This document shows, one piece after another, positions 34,928 through 36,030 of a DNA stretch of 36,030 nt. The first letter of the stretch is position 1, and each line of letters begins with the position of its first letter. The DNA comes from Noviherbaspirillum galbum (lineage in GTDB: Bacteria > Pseudomonadota > Gammaproteobacteria > Burkholderiales > Burkholderiaceae_D): assembly GCF_010974945.1 (NCBI RefSeq), contig NZ_JAAIVB010000076.1:1-36030 (forward strand). The letters are read 5' to 3'. The notes under the pieces were generated by a model, which saw nothing but the letters and a program-made list of their open reading frames with translations, made no database searches and had not been told where the DNA came from. A program made the position numbers and the translations under genes.

Positions 34928-36030
34928 ATGGAATACAGTCCGCCGCCACTCTTCAAGCAAGGCGCCTCCGCGCGCGCGAAAGTGGTGTTCTTCTCCCTGA
35001 TCGCCCTGATCCTGCTGGTCGCCGATTCCCGCCTGCGTTCCCTGGGCATCGTGCGCCAGGTCGCAGGCACCGTGCTGTATCCGCTGCAGGTGGCGGCCAT
35101 GCTGCCGCGCGATGCCGCCACCATGGCCGGCGACTATTTCACTTCGCTCTCCACGCTGGAACGGGAAAACAAGGCGCTCAAGCAGGACAAGGTGCTCAAT
35201 GCCCAGACCCTGCAGCAGGTGCACCAGCTCGCGGCCGAGAACGACCAGCTGCGCAAGCTGCTGGCTGCCAACGAGCGCGTGCCGATGAAGTCGGTGCTGA
35301 GCGAGATTTTGTACGACGCGCGCGACGCCTATACCCGCAAGGTGGTGGTCGACCGCGGCAGCCGCCAGGGCGTCTCGCCCGGCCAGCCGGTGATCGACGA
35401 CGTCGGCGTGGTCGGCCAGGTGACGCGCGTCTTCCCCTTCACCGCGGAAGTCACCCTGCTCACCGACAAGGACCAGGCCATCCCGGTGCAGGTGGTGCGC
35501 AGCGGCCTGCGCAGCATCGCCTACGGCCAGGGACATTCCGGTTCGCTCGACTTGCGCTTCATGCCGACCAACGCCGACATCAAGAGCGGCGACACGCTCG
35601 TCACTTCTGGCATCGACGGCGTCTATCCGCCCGGCCTCGCGGTGGCCAAGGTCACGCATGTCGAAACCAAATCGTCGGATGCCTTCGCCCGCATCACCTG
35701 CCAGCCGATCGCCGGCATCGACCGCAACCGCCAGCTGCTGATCCTGCTCAACGAAACCAAGCTGCCGCCGCCGCCTCCGCCCGAAGAGGCGAAGGACGGC
35801 AAGAAGGACAAGGGCAAAAAGCGCATCGCCGAGTTCAAGGATGGCAAGAAGGATGCCGGCGCGGCGCCAGCGGCGCAGGGCGCTGCCCAGCCGGCCGCGC
35901 AACAACCGGCCGCGCAGCAACCGGCCGCGCAGCCGGCGACGGGACAGCAGCCCGCCTCAGGCAACGTCCCCGCGAAACCCTCGGCTGCGCCAGCCCCGGC
36001 CGGCGCAGCCGCCAAGCCCGCGCCAAAAGG
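34928..36030 (+). CDS. mreC: Rod shape-determining protein MreC (3' truncated by window)
   Basis: A frame with no stop before the window end, 367 codons visible. A cytoplasmic N-terminus and single membrane anchor (about 17-33) are followed by a coiled coil (about 73-115) and the paired beta-barrel MreC domain (about 120-275: VVVDRGSRQGVSPGQPVIDDVGVVGQV, FMPTNADIKSGDTLVTSGIDGVYPPGLAVAKV). After about 278 comes a long low-complexity tail: polyproline, Lys-rich, then Ala/Gln/Pro repeats. E. coli MreC has a shorter tail. MreC links MreB to PBP2 in the periplasm. Confidence 0.95.
   Translation, partial: MEYSPPPLFKQGASARAKVVFFSLIALILLVADSRLRSLGIVRQVAGTVLYPLQVAAMLPRDAATMAGDYFTSLSTLERENKALKQDKVLNAQTLQQVHQLAAENDQLRKLLAANERVPMKSVLSEILYDARDAYTRKVVVDRGSRQGVSPGQPVIDDVGVVGQVTRVFPFTAEVTLLTDKDQAIPVQVVRSGLRSIAYGQGHSGSLDLRFMPTNADIKSGDTLVTSGIDGVYPPGLAVAKVTHVETKSSDAFARITCQPIAGIDRNRQLLILLNETKLPPPPPPEEAKDGKKDKGKKRIAEFKDGKKDAGAAPAAQGAAQPAAQQPAAQQPAAQPATGQQPASGNVPAKPSAAPAPAGAAAKPAPK
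35891..35935 (+). repeat. 15-bp tandem repeat in the mreC tail
   Basis: Three head-to-tail units of CCGGCCGCGCARCAA (the last diverging at its end) encode the PAAQQ repeats of the MreC tail. A repeat length divisible by three keeps the frame on copy-number change, so tail length could vary between strains. Confidence 0.8.

Overview
The window looks like chromosome of a high-GC betaproteobacterium, order Burkholderiales, most likely family Oxalobacteraceae (Herbaspirillum / Noviherbaspirillum / Massilia relatives). The reasons are the lineage-typical small families (DUF4148, DUF3567, DUF1840, DUF4390), the ntrY-ntrX cluster beside rsmB, the porin-glnK-amtB cluster, the gshA-gshB-EIIA-HPr-EI block and gatCAB divergent from mreBC. 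It reads as a core chromosomal region: no phage, integrase, insertion sequence, CRISPR array, rRNA or tRNA was seen. Family placement is inference from gene content.

Layout. 1-130: tail of a DUF4148 gene and a bidirectional terminator. 200-2620: a VpsR-like AAA+ regulator lacking the sigma-54 contact loop, then a TrmB-like methyltransferase. 2971-9455, minus strand: DUF3567, a degenerate CobW-like G protein, NtrX-like regulator, NtrY kinase, DUF4390 protein, rsmB and a LysE exporter. 9524-15260, minus strand: alpha/beta hydrolase, DUF1840, lipoprotein, EamA transporter, AraC regulator, comM and ubiK. 15292-18236, plus strand: a nitrogen-control region (NtrC-like sites and a sigma-54 promoter) driving porin-glnK-amtB, closed by a strong terminator. 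18259-22242: pyrE, xthA, a REPIN-like repeat pair, an M48 protease and an AmpG-like permease. 22284-24496: an inverted-repeat element, then metX-metW behind a promoter, a SAM-II-type riboswitch and an intrinsic terminator. 24732-29582, plus strand: glutathione synthesis (gshA, gshB) followed by an incomplete PTS (EIIA-Man, HPr, EI). 29670-33443, minus strand: gatC-gatA-small secreted protein-gatB. 33743-36030, plus strand: mreB and the 5' part of mreC, which has no stop in the window.

How parts work together. Three nitrogen elements lie within 15 kb: the NtrY/NtrX pair, a sigma-54/NtrC-type control region, and GlnK with its partner channel AmtB. MetX and MetW, which overlap by four bases, carry out and support the acyl-homoserine step of methionine synthesis; a SAM-sensing leader is placed to close the feedback loop. 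GatCAB makes Gln-tRNA(Gln) and/or Asn-tRNA(Asn) by transamidation. MreB and MreC set rod shape.

The most notable item is the metX leader. A stretch inside the SAM-II-like aptamer can pair over 13 bp (one bulge) with the 5' arm of the terminator, which gives a complete transcription-attenuation model readable from sequence alone.
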